Shown one piece after another: positions 31,173 through 39,459 of a stretch of 64,000 bases of DNA (positions are counted from its first letter, which is position 1; each line of letters begins with the position of its first letter). The stretch is taken from NCBI GenBank assembly GCA_030733815.1, contig JAUZQE010000002.1:62001-126000 (forward strand), written 5' to 3'. The notes under the pieces were generated by a model. That model was not told the origin of the DNA. It searched no databases and saw nothing but the letters and a program-made list of their open reading frames with translations. The position numbers and the translations under genes are program-made. The stretch comes from Yanghanlia caeni (GTDB lineage Bacteria > Pseudomonadota > Gammaproteobacteria > Burkholderiales > Burkholderiaceae_B).

Positions 31173-32888
31173 ATGGCCAAGGCCGAAGCCAGCGTTGAAG
31201 AACTGGTCTCCATGATCGAGCGCGGCGAGCTGCGCTTGCCGGAAATGCAGCGCCAGTATGTGTGGCGTTCTACGCGGGTGCGCGATCTGCTGGACTCGCT
31301 GTATCGCGGCTATCCATCGGGCGCCATCCTGCTTTGGGAAACGGATGAAGCCGTGCCGCTGCAAGATTTCGCGGTCAGCCAGAGCACGAACCCCTACCAG
31401 AGCACGCGGCTTCTGCTGGATGGTCAGCAGCGTCTGACATCGCTCTCTGCCGTCATTCGAGGCGAGCCGGTGTCGGTGCGCGGCCGTCGTCGGCCCATTG
31501 ACCTGTTGTTCAACTTGGAGCATCCCGACCAGTTGGCGGTCGTGACCGAAGTGGAAGAGAACGGCGGCGACGAGGACGATGCTGAAGACGATGGCGAACT
31601 GATTGGCGACGAGATGGACTCGACCGAGGACGAACTGCTCAAGCGCTTCAACAAGATGACCTTCGTGGTGGCAACTCGAAAGTTGGAGCAGTTGCCGCAA
31701 TGGGTGAAAGTGTCGGACGTGTTCAAGACCGACAACGATGCGCCGTTCCTCAAGCGTGCCGGCGTCAGTGGTTTTGACGATCCGCGTTACGAGAAGTACA
31801 GCCAGCGCCTGGCCCGGCTGCGAGGCATCCGCAAGTACGTTTACCGGATGGATGTACTGGAGCGCACGCTTTCATATGACGAGGTCACGGAAATCTTCGT
31901 TCGCGTGAATTCATTGGGCGCCAAGCTGCGCAGTTCCGACCTGGCGCTGGCGCAGATCACCGCCAAGTGGCGGCACTCGCTGCAGACGTTCCAGGATTTC
32001 CAGCAGGCCTGTGCAAAAACGGGCTTTGACCTGGATCTCGGCTTGCACTTGAAGAACCTGATGGCGTTTGCCACCGGTCAATCGCGGTTCCAGATCGTCG
32101 CCAGCCTTAGTGTGGAGAAGCTGCAGAAGGCATGGCAAGAAGCCTGCGAGGGAATGGAATTCGCGCTCAACTTCGCCCGGAGCAACCTGGGCATCGATAG
32201 CCCGGCGCTGCTGTCGTCGCCCTTCCTGTTGGTCGTTCTGGCGTACTTCGGGCACAGCCGAAACTATGCGCTTGGCAATGACGAGGCGCGACAGTTGCGT
32301 TATTGGGCCCTGGCCGCAAATGCCAAAGGCCGTTTCTCCCGGGGTTCCAGTGAGACCATTCTGGATCAGGATTTGGCGACCATCCGCAATGGCGGCGGCG
32401 TCAATGAACTGATCGACCGGCTGAGGCTGCAGTTCGGCCACCTTGAGATCACGCCGGAAGAGCTGGAAGGGCGCAACCAGCGCAGCGCACTGTTCAAGAC
32501 CATGTTTCTGGCGTTTCGTGCGGCAGGCGCCAAGGATTGGCGCAGCCACTTGGCTATTGCCCTGGATCACTCCGGCAGTCAGCACCGCTTGCAGTTCCAT
32601 CACATTTTCCCCAAGGCATTGCTGCGAGGCAGCTACACCTCCCGCGAGGCTGACGACATCGCCAACCTGGCTTTCATCGGCGGCAAAACCAATCGCGCGA
32701 TCAGCGACAAGGCGCCTGTGGCCTACCTGCTGCCGCTGGTGGCGCAGCACGGTGCAGCACCATTCGCAGCACAGTGCATCTCGGTGGAGGAGGAACTGTT
32801 GGTACTGGATCACTACAAGGCGTTCTTGCAGGAGCGCCGTAAACGCATCGCGGCAGCACTGAATGCTTTCATCCATGCGACCGCTTGA
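31173..32888 (+). CDS. DUF262/GmrSD-type protein with C-terminal HNH region
   Basis: A 571-residue protein. The N-terminal DUF262 domain is marked by LPEMQRQYVW and DGQQR (83-87), a ParB/DndB-like nucleotide-binding or hydrolysing fold. The C-terminal part has LQFHHIFPKALL (about 472-483) and an NLAFIGGKTNRAISDK segment, the pattern of the GmrSD/DUF1524 His-Asn-His nuclease. GmrSD enzymes are modification-dependent nucleases; related proteins include SspE and BrxU. A GGGAAAA ribosome site precedes the ATG. An acidic low-complexity stretch (residues about 127-145) is unusual. It may restrict modified phage DNA. Confidence 0.85.
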   Translation: MAKAEASVEELVSMIERGELRLPEMQRQYVWRSTRVRDLLDSLYRGYPSGAILLWETDEAVPLQDFAVSQSTNPYQSTRLLLDGQQRLTSLSAVIRGEPVSVRGRRRPIDLLFNLEHPDQLAVVTEVEENGGDEDDAEDDGELIGDEMDSTEDELLKRFNKMTFVVATRKLEQLPQWVKVSDVFKTDNDAPFLKRAGVSGFDDPRYEKYSQRLARLRGIRKYVYRMDVLERTLSYDEVTEIFVRVNSLGAKLRSSDLALAQITAKWRHSLQTFQDFQQACAKTGFDLDLGLHLKNLMAFATGQSRFQIVASLSVEKLQKAWQEACEGMEFALNFARSNLGIDSPALLSSPFLLVVLAYFGHSRNYALGNDEARQLRYWALAANAKGRFSRGSSETILDQDLATIRNGGGVNELIDRLRLQFGHLEITPEELEGRNQRSALFKTMFLAFRAAGAKDWRSHLAIALDHSGSQHRLQFHHIFPKALLRGSYTSREADDIANLAFIGGKTNRAISDKAPVAYLLPLVAQHGAAPFAAQCISVEEELLVLDHYKAFLQERRKRIAAALNAFIHATA

Positions 32889-33052
32889 ACTGTCAGCGCC
32901 ATCTTGTTGCCATATTGTGCCCCACATGTCGCTACAATGCTGCCGCCATGTTCACCACATTGACGCCACTTTGTGCACACAATGTTGCCACCATGCCTGA
33001 CACATTCCGGCCGGGACGCAGCCCGAGAGTCGCTTGTCCCCAGCACGATGAG

Positions 33053-33092
33053 CACATTCTTTGTGCTGGCTCTCGAGAGCACAAAGAATGTG
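33053..33092. repeat. 15-bp perfect inverted repeat
   Basis: CACATTCTTTGTGCT and its exact complement separated by 10 bases. It is the strongest hairpin of the region between the DUF262 gene and jetA. There is no T-run after it. Confidence 0.8.
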
Positions 33093-33206
33093 GCCGCTGG
33101 GCTCGATTTCGCCAGAAATCGGGCGCGGCGGCGTGGGGACAACGAATGGTCGATGCGTCCAGCCTGCACCTTATGAAACCCCGCTGCGGCCATGCGCCGG
33201 GTTGCC

Positions 33207-33246
33207 GCCCTGTGCGGCTGGCGGGTGAGAGCATGCCGCACAGGGC
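33207..33246. repeat. 12-bp perfect inverted repeat before jetA
   Basis: GCCCTGTGCGGC and its exact complement GCCGCACAGGGC with a 16-base loop, ending 32 bp before the jetA ATG. It may be a leader hairpin or a dimeric operator. Confidence 0.75.
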
Positions 33247-33278
33247 ATGCCTGCTCGGTGGAGGGAGACTGAACTGAT

Positions 33279-34538
33279 ATGGCCAACCCTCGCTCGCTGG
33301 TCTACGCGCTTTACACCCATTGGGACACCGTGGAGCTTCTGGTGCGGCTGTCGCGCGAGTTTGCCGTGCTGACCAGCGATCAGGTGTTGAACGGTATTGC
33401 CAAGGTTTCCGGGCAACGGGATGCCGAAACGCAGGGCGCGGTACTGCGTGCCCTGGTCAATGCGGACATCCTGCAAACCTTGCCGCGCAGCAGCGATCTG
33501 CAGCTCAATGCCTATGTGCTGGAGTTCGTGCGCGGCCTCACCCGTGAACATGAGCTGGGCCTGGCTGCCGTACTGCAGGCTCGTGTTGCTGCGATCCGTG
33601 AAGCCACCGAAGCACTCAATGAAGGGATGCTTGGGGCCGACATGGATCGCGTGCGCGGGGCCGCCAACAAGCTGGCAGAACTCTTCCGCCAGATCAGCCT
33701 GCAGCTCGACCAGGACCGGCACGCGCTCTTTGAGCTGGCGGAAAACGCCAAAAGCGCCGACAGCAGCATGCCGATCAGCCAGCGCTACCGCGAGGTGCTG
33801 GAAGCCTACGATCATTATGTGGAGCCGATGAACCAGATGATGGACAGCGGCTCGCAGGGCACCTTCTATCGCTATCTGGAAGAAGCGGAGCGTGCGCTCG
33901 ACCTGAGCCTAGAGCAATTGTCGGTACAGGGTGCGCTCTACTCGCATCGCCTGCAGTTGCGTCAGGTGGCGCACCAGGCCAAGGAGCTGCGGCGCTTTGG
34001 CCGACTGGTGGCGCAACAGTGCGCCGATACACTGCTGCCCTTGCGCGAAGAGCTGCGTCAGCACAACGCACTGACCAGTGCCATCAGCTTGCTGTTGGGG
34101 CAGGTGCGCAAACGCGGCCTGCGTCGCGCACTGTCGCGCCCGACGGATAAGACCGCACTCCCCGTCTGGCGCAATGAGCGCGGTTTCAAATTGCAATTGG
34201 GCGATGAGGTACGGGCGGTCATGGCTGCCGCGCGCCAATACCAGCCGCAGGCGGTGGCCTTTCCGAAGGATGAGCCTGGCGATGACGCTCCCTTGCTGGA
34301 GCAGGTGGACGAAGCCGCTATTCGTGCGCATCTGGCCCGCAGCCTGCCGGTGGAAAATCTGCTCGATTGGCTGCACCGCCATTACGCCCACCTGCAGGAT
34401 GCCACCCTGCTGCGCCTGTTCCATGACCTGCAACATGAGCCCGGCTGGCAGTTCGAGGCAGCCAGCCAGCCTGAAAAAACCACGCTGCAGACGATTCGCG
34501 TCCTGCATCACCCTCATCGTGTGAGTAGCTTGCCATGA
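33279..34538 (+). CDS. jetA: Wadjet JetA (MukF/MksF-like kleisin subunit)
   Basis: First gene of a four-gene Wadjet operon. Wadjet is a condensin-like complex that extrudes and cuts small circular plasmids. The 419-residue protein has an N-terminal winged-helix-like region (ELLVRLSREFAVLTSDQVLNG) and long helices (for example NEGMLGADMDRVRGAANKLAELFRQI in part), as expected for the kleisin. Sequence alone would be weak, but position before jetB, jetC and jetD makes the call firm. A GGAGGGAG site precedes the ATG. The stop overlaps jetB by 4 bp (ATGA). It is shorter than the JetA of type I systems, suggesting another Wadjet type. Confidence 0.85.
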   Translation: MANPRSLVYALYTHWDTVELLVRLSREFAVLTSDQVLNGIAKVSGQRDAETQGAVLRALVNADILQTLPRSSDLQLNAYVLEFVRGLTREHELGLAAVLQARVAAIREATEALNEGMLGADMDRVRGAANKLAELFRQISLQLDQDRHALFELAENAKSADSSMPISQRYREVLEAYDHYVEPMNQMMDSGSQGTFYRYLEEAERALDLSLEQLSVQGALYSHRLQLRQVAHQAKELRRFGRLVAQQCADTLLPLREELRQHNALTSAISLLLGQVRKRGLRRALSRPTDKTALPVWRNERGFKLQLGDEVRAVMAAARQYQPQAVAFPKDEPGDDAPLLEQVDEAAIRAHLARSLPVENLLDWLHRHYAHLQDATLLRLFHDLQHEPGWQFEAASQPEKTTLQTIRVLHHPHRVSSLP

Positions 34539-35149
34539 CGATTCCACCCGCTTTAGCCGCTGCGCTGGCGCAGATGCCGGCCTTGGCCGAGCTGTTCCGC
34601 CTGTTTCTCTCCGGCAAACACCTGAATCGAATGGCCGAGCCCGCGCTGTGGGCGGAGCTGGAACAGCACGAGGCCAGCTATGTCGGCTTGTTTGCCGCGC
34701 TGGGGTTCGAGCTGCGCCTGGATGCCAGGGGCTTTGCCTGGTTTCACAACAGTGAGGCCAACAGCAACATCGGCAAGATCAGCCGCCAGCTGGCCTTGCT
34801 GTTTATGGTGATCTTCGATGCCCAGGCCAACGCCGGCAAGGCCTTGCAGCGTTTTACCGATTGGCTGATCGACAGCGCCTGGCTGGCCGAGGTTTACAAG
34901 CAACAGCAAGACCTGCTGGATGCCGAGGGCCTCAACCCCGACGCCCTGGTGGAGCTGATGGGCCGCGCCTGCAACCTGGGCTTTGCTGTGGCTGAGCCGA
35001 CCGGCTGGCGACTGCTGCCCGCTGTATGCCGTTACCTCGATCATTTCGAAAGCCTGGCGTTGGCGGCCAAGACCGATGGCGACGAAGAGAGCACGCCCGC
35101 AGCGGAAGACTGGGCTGCGGATGCACCAGACGACGAGGAGAACACCTGA
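34535..35149 (+). CDS. jetB: Wadjet JetB (MukE/MksE-like subunit)
   Basis: A 204-residue protein of the KITE/MukE-like class that binds the kleisin JetA. It has paired winged-helix character, with segments such as SYVGLFAALGFELRLDARGF and LALLFMVIFDAQANAGKAL (helical, partly hydrophobic), and an acidic C-terminus (EESTPAAEDWAADAPDDEE). It is coupled to both neighbours: ATGA overlap with jetA and TGATG overlap with jetC. The call rests on its place in the operon, its length and its fold pattern. Confidence 0.85.
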   Translation: MTIPPALAAALAQMPALAELFRLFLSGKHLNRMAEPALWAELEQHEASYVGLFAALGFELRLDARGFAWFHNSEANSNIGKISRQLALLFMVIFDAQANAGKALQRFTDWLIDSAWLAEVYKQQQDLLDAEGLNPDALVELMGRACNLGFAVAEPTGWRLLPAVCRYLDHFESLALAAKTDGDEESTPAAEDWAADAPDDEENT

Positions 35150-37902
35150 TGCAGTACGGCTTCCAACGTCTGGTCCTGCTGGGGAGTGCCGGCTACTCGC
35201 GCGCCGAGCTGCCGCTCGATGGTGCGGTCTCTCTGGTGGCGCCCAACAATACCGGCAAGACCAGCCTGATCAATGCCCTGCAGTTTCTGCTGATCATCGA
35301 CCGCCGCCGCATGGATTTCGGGGCGCACGATGTGGACAAGAGCCGGCGCTTCTATTTCCCCAACAACAGCGCCTATGTGCTGCTGGAGGTGTCGCTGCCG
35401 GAGTCCGGCACCGTAGTGCTGGGCTGCGTGGGCAAAGGGGTGAGCTTCGAGTACGAGTATTTCGCCTATGCCGGGCCGCTGAAGGTCGAGGAGTTCTGCC
35501 TGCCGGATGGCACCTTGGTGGCACAACCGCAACTGGCCAGCCATCTGGCGAGCTTTGGGCGCCGGGTGTTCAGCTACAGCAGCAGCGAATTTGCCGACAT
35601 GGTCTATGGCGGGCGCAACCGCAAGCTCGCCAGTCAGCAGGACTTCTGCGTTTTCCGGCTGGAGCATGCCAGCGATGCCAGCGTTTTTCAGCGGGTGCTG
35701 ACCCGCACACTGCGCTTGGACAAACTGCGCTCCAGCGAGGTAAAGGACTATCTGCTGCAGATTTTCCGCCGCGATCTGCCGGATGCCAGCATCGACTTCA
35801 AGGCCGAATGGGACAAGGCGTTTGCCGACCTCAACGCCGAACGCAGTCAGTACCTGGCCGCCGTGCGGCTGCAAGCCACTCTGAGCGAACTGGAGCAGAA
35901 GCAGGAGGCCCGCTTGGTGTTGCGCGGCAAATTGCTGTGCTGGCGCCCCTTGATCGACGCGGCACTGGGTCAGTGGCAACAGCATTACGAGACCCGCCAG
36001 CAAACCTTGCAGCATGAGTTGGCGCAGTGCGATGTCGAGCTGCAGCGCCTGCGCGAAGAGGATATGCGGTCGGCTGGCGAGAAAAAAGAGTGCGAACTGG
36101 AACAAAAGCAGCTCCGCCAACAAAGCGAACAGTTGCGCGCGTTGCAGCAGCGTTTTGCCTTGATCCCCGACCGCGCCCTGCTGGAGGCGCGCCGCCGCGA
36201 GCTGCAGGAACAACGGGATGCGTTGGTGGTACGGATCGGCCAGGCACAGAGCCGCACGCCAGCGGCCATCGAGCGCGAGCTGACACGGATCGAACGGGAA
36301 TCCGCGGAGCTGGCGCAGGAGTTGCGCACCCAGGGGCAGAATCTCTATCAGCAATTGGCTGGTGTCGTATCTGCGGAACAACTCAACGCGCTGAACAAGG
36401 TGCTGGCCAAGCCGGTACTGACCCTGGGCAACGAAGATTTCCGCCTTGATGGCAAGGCCCTGCTTGCGGCCTTGGTCGATGCGAATGCCGGACAATTCAA
36501 TTTACCTGGCCTGCAACTGCGGCTGGAAGCCCTGCCGGCACAGTATCAGCAACGGACCCTGGCGGAACTGAGCGAATTGCAGCAGGAGTTGCAGCAACAG
36601 CAGGCTCAGCTGCAAGAACAATTGGCCACCGCACTGGCTCTGGAAAACGTCAAACAGCAACGCCAAGCGCTAGAGCAGCAACTAGCCGAACTGGATGCCG
36701 AATTGCGGGACTACGCGCACATGCAGGACTTGCGGCAAAGCGAGGCCGAGCGCGAGGAGCGGCTGCAGACACTGGCGCAAAAGCTCGCCGACCTCGGCGC
36801 CAGTCTGGCGCAGTCGGCAGAGCGGCACCGCGCATTGGATCAGCAGCGGCAGCAGCGGCAACAGGATTTGGCGGCCTTGCAGCAGCAACACCGGCAGATC
36901 GAGCAACGCCGTCATCAGCGAGTCGACCACGAAGGCCCCTTTGCCTGGCTGGCCGACCTGCCGCACAGCCCTTGGTTGGCCCAGCCCGAGTTCGCGCTGG
37001 AGCAACTGGCCGAGCGACTGCAGACCTATCAGGCCGACTGCCGCCAGTTGCTGGAGCTGGATGAGCAGATCCGCCATCTGCTGGGTGAAATCCATAGCGG
37101 CGGATTGACCAAGTATCAGTTTGTCGGCGAACCGGAAAGCGAGATTGTTCGTCTCGTTGAATTCGCCCATCACCTGCCGCAGGAAGCCGAAGCCCTGGAA
37201 AAGAAAGTACGCTCGGCTGTGGTGAATGTGGCCGCCTGCCTGCGCGAACTGCGCGACGGTCTGTTTGCTTTCAAGCGCCGGATGCGCGAGTTCAACCGCA
37301 AGATCAGCGGTCGGCAACTTTCCGATCTGGCAGTGTTCAAGATCGAACCCGAAGACGAAACCATTCTGGTCGAAGCCATCGAACTGCTGATCAGTACCGC
37401 CGCCACTGTGGACAGCGGCGAAACCTTCGAGCTGTTCAACCAGCAGAGCGTCCTTGACGACGAGCAGCTCAATCGCGCCAAGACCCTGCTGATCGAAGAG
37501 GGCAATGCCCGCCACGGCCTGCGCGTGGCCGACCTGTTTCGCCTGCGCTTCTGGGTCGGCAAGGCAGACCGCGAGCCGGAAGCCTTCGATGACCTCGACA
37601 GTGCCGCCTCCAATGGCACCGTGCTGATGGCCAAACTGGTGACGGGGCTGGCGATGCTGCATTTGATGCAGGATCAGCGTCGCCCCATCCAGGGCATCTG
37701 CTATCTGGACGAGGCACTGGCCCTGGACGCCCGCAATCAGCGCAGCCTGATCGACACGGCGGCGGAGTTCGGCTTCTCGCTGATTTTTGCCTCACCCGCG
37801 CCGCTGACCACCGTGCGCTACTGCGTGCCGATTCACACGCGCAACGGCAGCAACCAGATCAGCCGTCATAGCTGGCAGATCATCGAACCGCTGGACGCCT
37901 GA
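35149..37902 (+). CDS. jetC: Wadjet JetC (SMC/MukB-like ATPase)
   Basis: The 917-residue SMC-type motor of Wadjet. The ATG at 35149, overlapping the jetB stop, is chosen because the protein then begins directly with the ATPase head. Walker A is APNNTGKTS (31-39) and Walker B is ICYLDEALALD, with catalytic Asp854-Glu855. Between them lies a long coiled coil rich in Gln, Leu and Arg (about 240-660) broken by a hinge-like GPFAWLADLPHSPWLAQPEF area. JetC loops DNA through the complex and JetD cuts it. It is somewhat shorter than typical type I JetC. Confidence 0.93.
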   Translation: MQYGFQRLVLLGSAGYSRAELPLDGAVSLVAPNNTGKTSLINALQFLLIIDRRRMDFGAHDVDKSRRFYFPNNSAYVLLEVSLPESGTVVLGCVGKGVSFEYEYFAYAGPLKVEEFCLPDGTLVAQPQLASHLASFGRRVFSYSSSEFADMVYGGRNRKLASQQDFCVFRLEHASDASVFQRVLTRTLRLDKLRSSEVKDYLLQIFRRDLPDASIDFKAEWDKAFADLNAERSQYLAAVRLQATLSELEQKQEARLVLRGKLLCWRPLIDAALGQWQQHYETRQQTLQHELAQCDVELQRLREEDMRSAGEKKECELEQKQLRQQSEQLRALQQRFALIPDRALLEARRRELQEQRDALVVRIGQAQSRTPAAIERELTRIERESAELAQELRTQGQNLYQQLAGVVSAEQLNALNKVLAKPVLTLGNEDFRLDGKALLAALVDANAGQFNLPGLQLRLEALPAQYQQRTLAELSELQQELQQQQAQLQEQLATALALENVKQQRQALEQQLAELDAELRDYAHMQDLRQSEAEREERLQTLAQKLADLGASLAQSAERHRALDQQRQQRQQDLAALQQQHRQIEQRRHQRVDHEGPFAWLADLPHSPWLAQPEFALEQLAERLQTYQADCRQLLELDEQIRHLLGEIHSGGLTKYQFVGEPESEIVRLVEFAHHLPQEAEALEKKVRSAVVNVAACLRELRDGLFAFKRRMREFNRKISGRQLSDLAVFKIEPEDETILVEAIELLISTAATVDSGETFELFNQQSVLDDEQLNRAKTLLIEEGNARHGLRVADLFRLRFWVGKADREPEAFDDLDSAASNGTVLMAKLVTGLAMLHLMQDQRRPIQGICYLDEALALDARNQRSLIDTAAEFGFSLIFASPAPLTTVRYCVPIHTRNGSNQISRHSWQIIEPLDA

Positions 37903-37916
37903 GCATGGATTGAACC

Positions 37917-38768
37917 TTGCGCGCAGCCTTGCTCAAGCTGCATGGCCAACAAACCCTGCCGGCCAGCCATTTCACCGCCGCTCAGCGCAGCGCTCTGGAT
38001 CGCTTTGCCCGGCAGACAGGAGCGGTAATCTGCCAGCGTCAGGGGCGCGGGGATGTTTACCGTGTCGGCGATCCGCGACTATTCGATATCCATCTGAGCG
38101 CACTCTCCCCCCAGGTCGGGATGCTGACCACGGAAGACCTGCCGCTGCGGGCGCAACACATCGCCCACGCGCGCGACAGCAAAGCGCGCAACCATCAGCA
38201 TGAGTGCTACTACCCCTTGCTCAAGGCCGTTGGCGAAAAGGTTCTCTGGCGGCAAGGCGAACACGGGAGCGAACTGCCACTCAGCCAGCTCACGCACCAC
38301 TTCGGGGCTGCCAGCCTGCGCATTGAAACTGGCGACACCTGGCAAAGCGGGCAGCCGCTCTGGCTGGTGGAGAACCAGGCGCTGTTTGACCGCACGGATT
38401 GGCTGCCAGTAGGAACGCAAGCCACCCTGCTGTACTACGGCGGACAGCTTGATGGCCGGCTTCTCGCCTGGCTGGGGCAGCGCCCGCGTGCAAGCCGTGT
38501 CGTACTGTTCCCGGACTATGACGGTGTGGGGCTGGCCAATTTCGCGCGGCTTTATGCACAGCTGGGCGATGTTTGCGAATGCTGGCTGATGCCCGACTGG
38601 CAAAGCAAGCTGGCACGTTATGGCAGCCAGCGGCTATGGCAGGATACGTTTCGGGAGTTCACCAGTGCTGTTCCGCAGTTACCTGATTATCTGGGCCCGT
38701 TAACCGAACAAATGCGCCAATCCGGACGGGCGCTCGAACAAGAAGCGGTCTGGCTATCTGTTCTGTAG
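37917..38768 (+). CDS. jetD: Wadjet JetD (Toprim nuclease subunit)
   Basis: The 283-residue nuclease of Wadjet. The C-terminal Toprim domain has the acidic residue in WLVENQALFD (Glu152), a YYGGQLDGR motif and PDYDG (Asp200 and Asp202), matching the DUF2220-type Toprim that cleaves plasmid DNA. The start is odd: TTG at 37917 is the first possible codon after an in-frame stop (37911-37913), while the ATG at 37905 runs into that stop-shifted frame after two codons. Either a TTG start is used or the N-terminus was shortened. The C-terminal DNA-cutting residues look intact, so the operon appears functional. Confidence 0.88.
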   Translation: MRAALLKLHGQQTLPASHFTAAQRSALDRFARQTGAVICQRQGRGDVYRVGDPRLFDIHLSALSPQVGMLTTEDLPLRAQHIAHARDSKARNHQHECYYPLLKAVGEKVLWRQGEHGSELPLSQLTHHFGAASLRIETGDTWQSGQPLWLVENQALFDRTDWLPVGTQATLLYYGGQLDGRLLAWLGQRPRASRVVLFPDYDGVGLANFARLYAQLGDVCECWLMPDWQSKLARYGSQRLWQDTFREFTSAVPQLPDYLGPLTEQMRQSGRALEQEAVWLSVL

Positions 38769-39011
38769 GTGCCCTTTGAGTAAGCTCGCAATGTCACCTG
38801 GGGCCAGGCCAGCCTCTAGGGACCGCCTCAGCGCCTGCTCCAGTTGTTGCCAGCCCTGCGCTGAAGAGACATTACTGCCTAATGTTTCGGTCAGACGGAA
38901 CATCAGCCCTTCCAGCAGTTCTTCGTCACCCACGTCCGCTGCGGCCTGCTCCGCCAGCGCCAAGAGGACGTTGTGTGCTGATGCCAACGAGTCGATTGGC
39001 ACCCCGGCCAA
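38754..39011 (-). CDS. small hypothetical protein, convergent with jetD
   Basis: An 85-residue acidic helical protein, starting MAGVPIDSLASAHNVLLALAEQ on the minus strand and ending inside the jetD stop region (15-bp overlap). Amino acids are well balanced and helix periodicity is clear, so it may be real. I do not recognise a family. It lies between the Wadjet operon and the hipBA module and may be a small regulator or a remnant of another module. The remaining sequence, 39012-39147, holds the hipBA promoter region and nothing else I can name. Confidence 0.4.
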   Translation of the reverse strand: MAGVPIDSLASAHNVLLALAEQAAADVGDEELLEGLMFRLTETLGSNVSSAQGWQQLEQALRRSLEAGLAPGDIASLLKGHLQNR

Positions 39012-39143
39012 TGCTGCAGGGGGGTAGCGCTACGAGGGTCACCGCATGATCGCTCGCGGCAGCTATCGCAGCCATCTGCTTTCAAGAATAAGTAAAGTAC
39101 ACTAAAATGGCACTTACGCAATTTTTTCCGCATTAAGGGTCAT

Positions 39144-39156
39144 AAAAGTGACTTTT
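39144..39156. promoter_or_regulatory. 13-bp palindrome over the hipB start, candidate HipB operator
   Basis: AAAAGT-G-ACTTTT, perfect 6-bp arms, spanning the GTG start codon of hipB. HipB-type antitoxins repress their own operon by binding such palindromes. Upstream lies an AT-rich stretch (39086-39130) with likely promoter elements. Confidence 0.5.
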
Positions 39157-39459
39157 CATCTCTCGACTCCCGCTGAGATCCTGCACGCGCTGGGTGCTCG
39201 TCTGCGGGAGCAGCGGCTTGCCCAATCGCTTACGCAGCGTGAACTGGCGCAAATGGCCGGACTGTCCTTGGGGGCGTTGCGCAAACTCGAAAGCGACGGT
39301 CAGTGCTCGCTGGAAACGCTGGTCCGTGTCGCGCAGGCACTTGGCTTGCTGGAGGCGCTGGATGATCTCTTCGTGCTCAAACGGCAATCCATCGCCCAGA
39401 TGGAGCAGGTGGACCTTGTCAGCCGCCGCCAGCGTGCGCCGCGTAAGAGAACATCATGA
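39148..39459 (+). CDS. hipB: HipB-like Xre-family antitoxin
   Basis: A 103-residue helix-turn-helix protein (LTQRELAQMAGLSLGALRKLE, roughly residues 28-48) that should neutralise HipA and repress the operon. A GTG start at 39148 is preceded by AAGGG at 39135-39139. The basic tail (SRRQRAPRKRTS) may contact HipA or DNA. The stop overlaps the hipA start by 4 bp (ATGA), the usual antitoxin-first coupling. It lies at the right end of the island and may help keep the island in the population. Confidence 0.88.
   Translation: MTFHLSTPAEILHALGARLREQRLAQSLTQRELAQMAGLSLGALRKLESDGQCSLETLVRVAQALGLLEALDDLFVLKRQSIAQMEQVDLVSRRQRAPRKRTS

Larger units (their letters stand above)
32889..33278. other. 390-bp structured intergenic region before Wadjet
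   Basis: No convincing gene. The first 110 bp hold degenerate repeats of about 21-23 bp around AATGYTGCCRCCATG (best at about 32955-32975 and 32999 upstream, e.g. starting near 32934, 32957 and 32979). Three perfect inverted repeats follow: 15-bp arms at 33053-33067/33078-33092, 7-bp arms at 33104-33110/33115-33121, and 12-bp arms at 33207-33218/33235-33246. The last ends 32 bp before jetA. It could hold the jet promoter and operators, a terminator for the DUF262 gene, or a small structured RNA. Confidence 0.6.

Noticed and set aside
32889-33000. Repeats before the Wadjet operon as replication iterons
   Set aside because: The units are degenerate, there is no Rep gene nearby, and the region lies inside a chromosomal island. 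An operator or leader role fits better.
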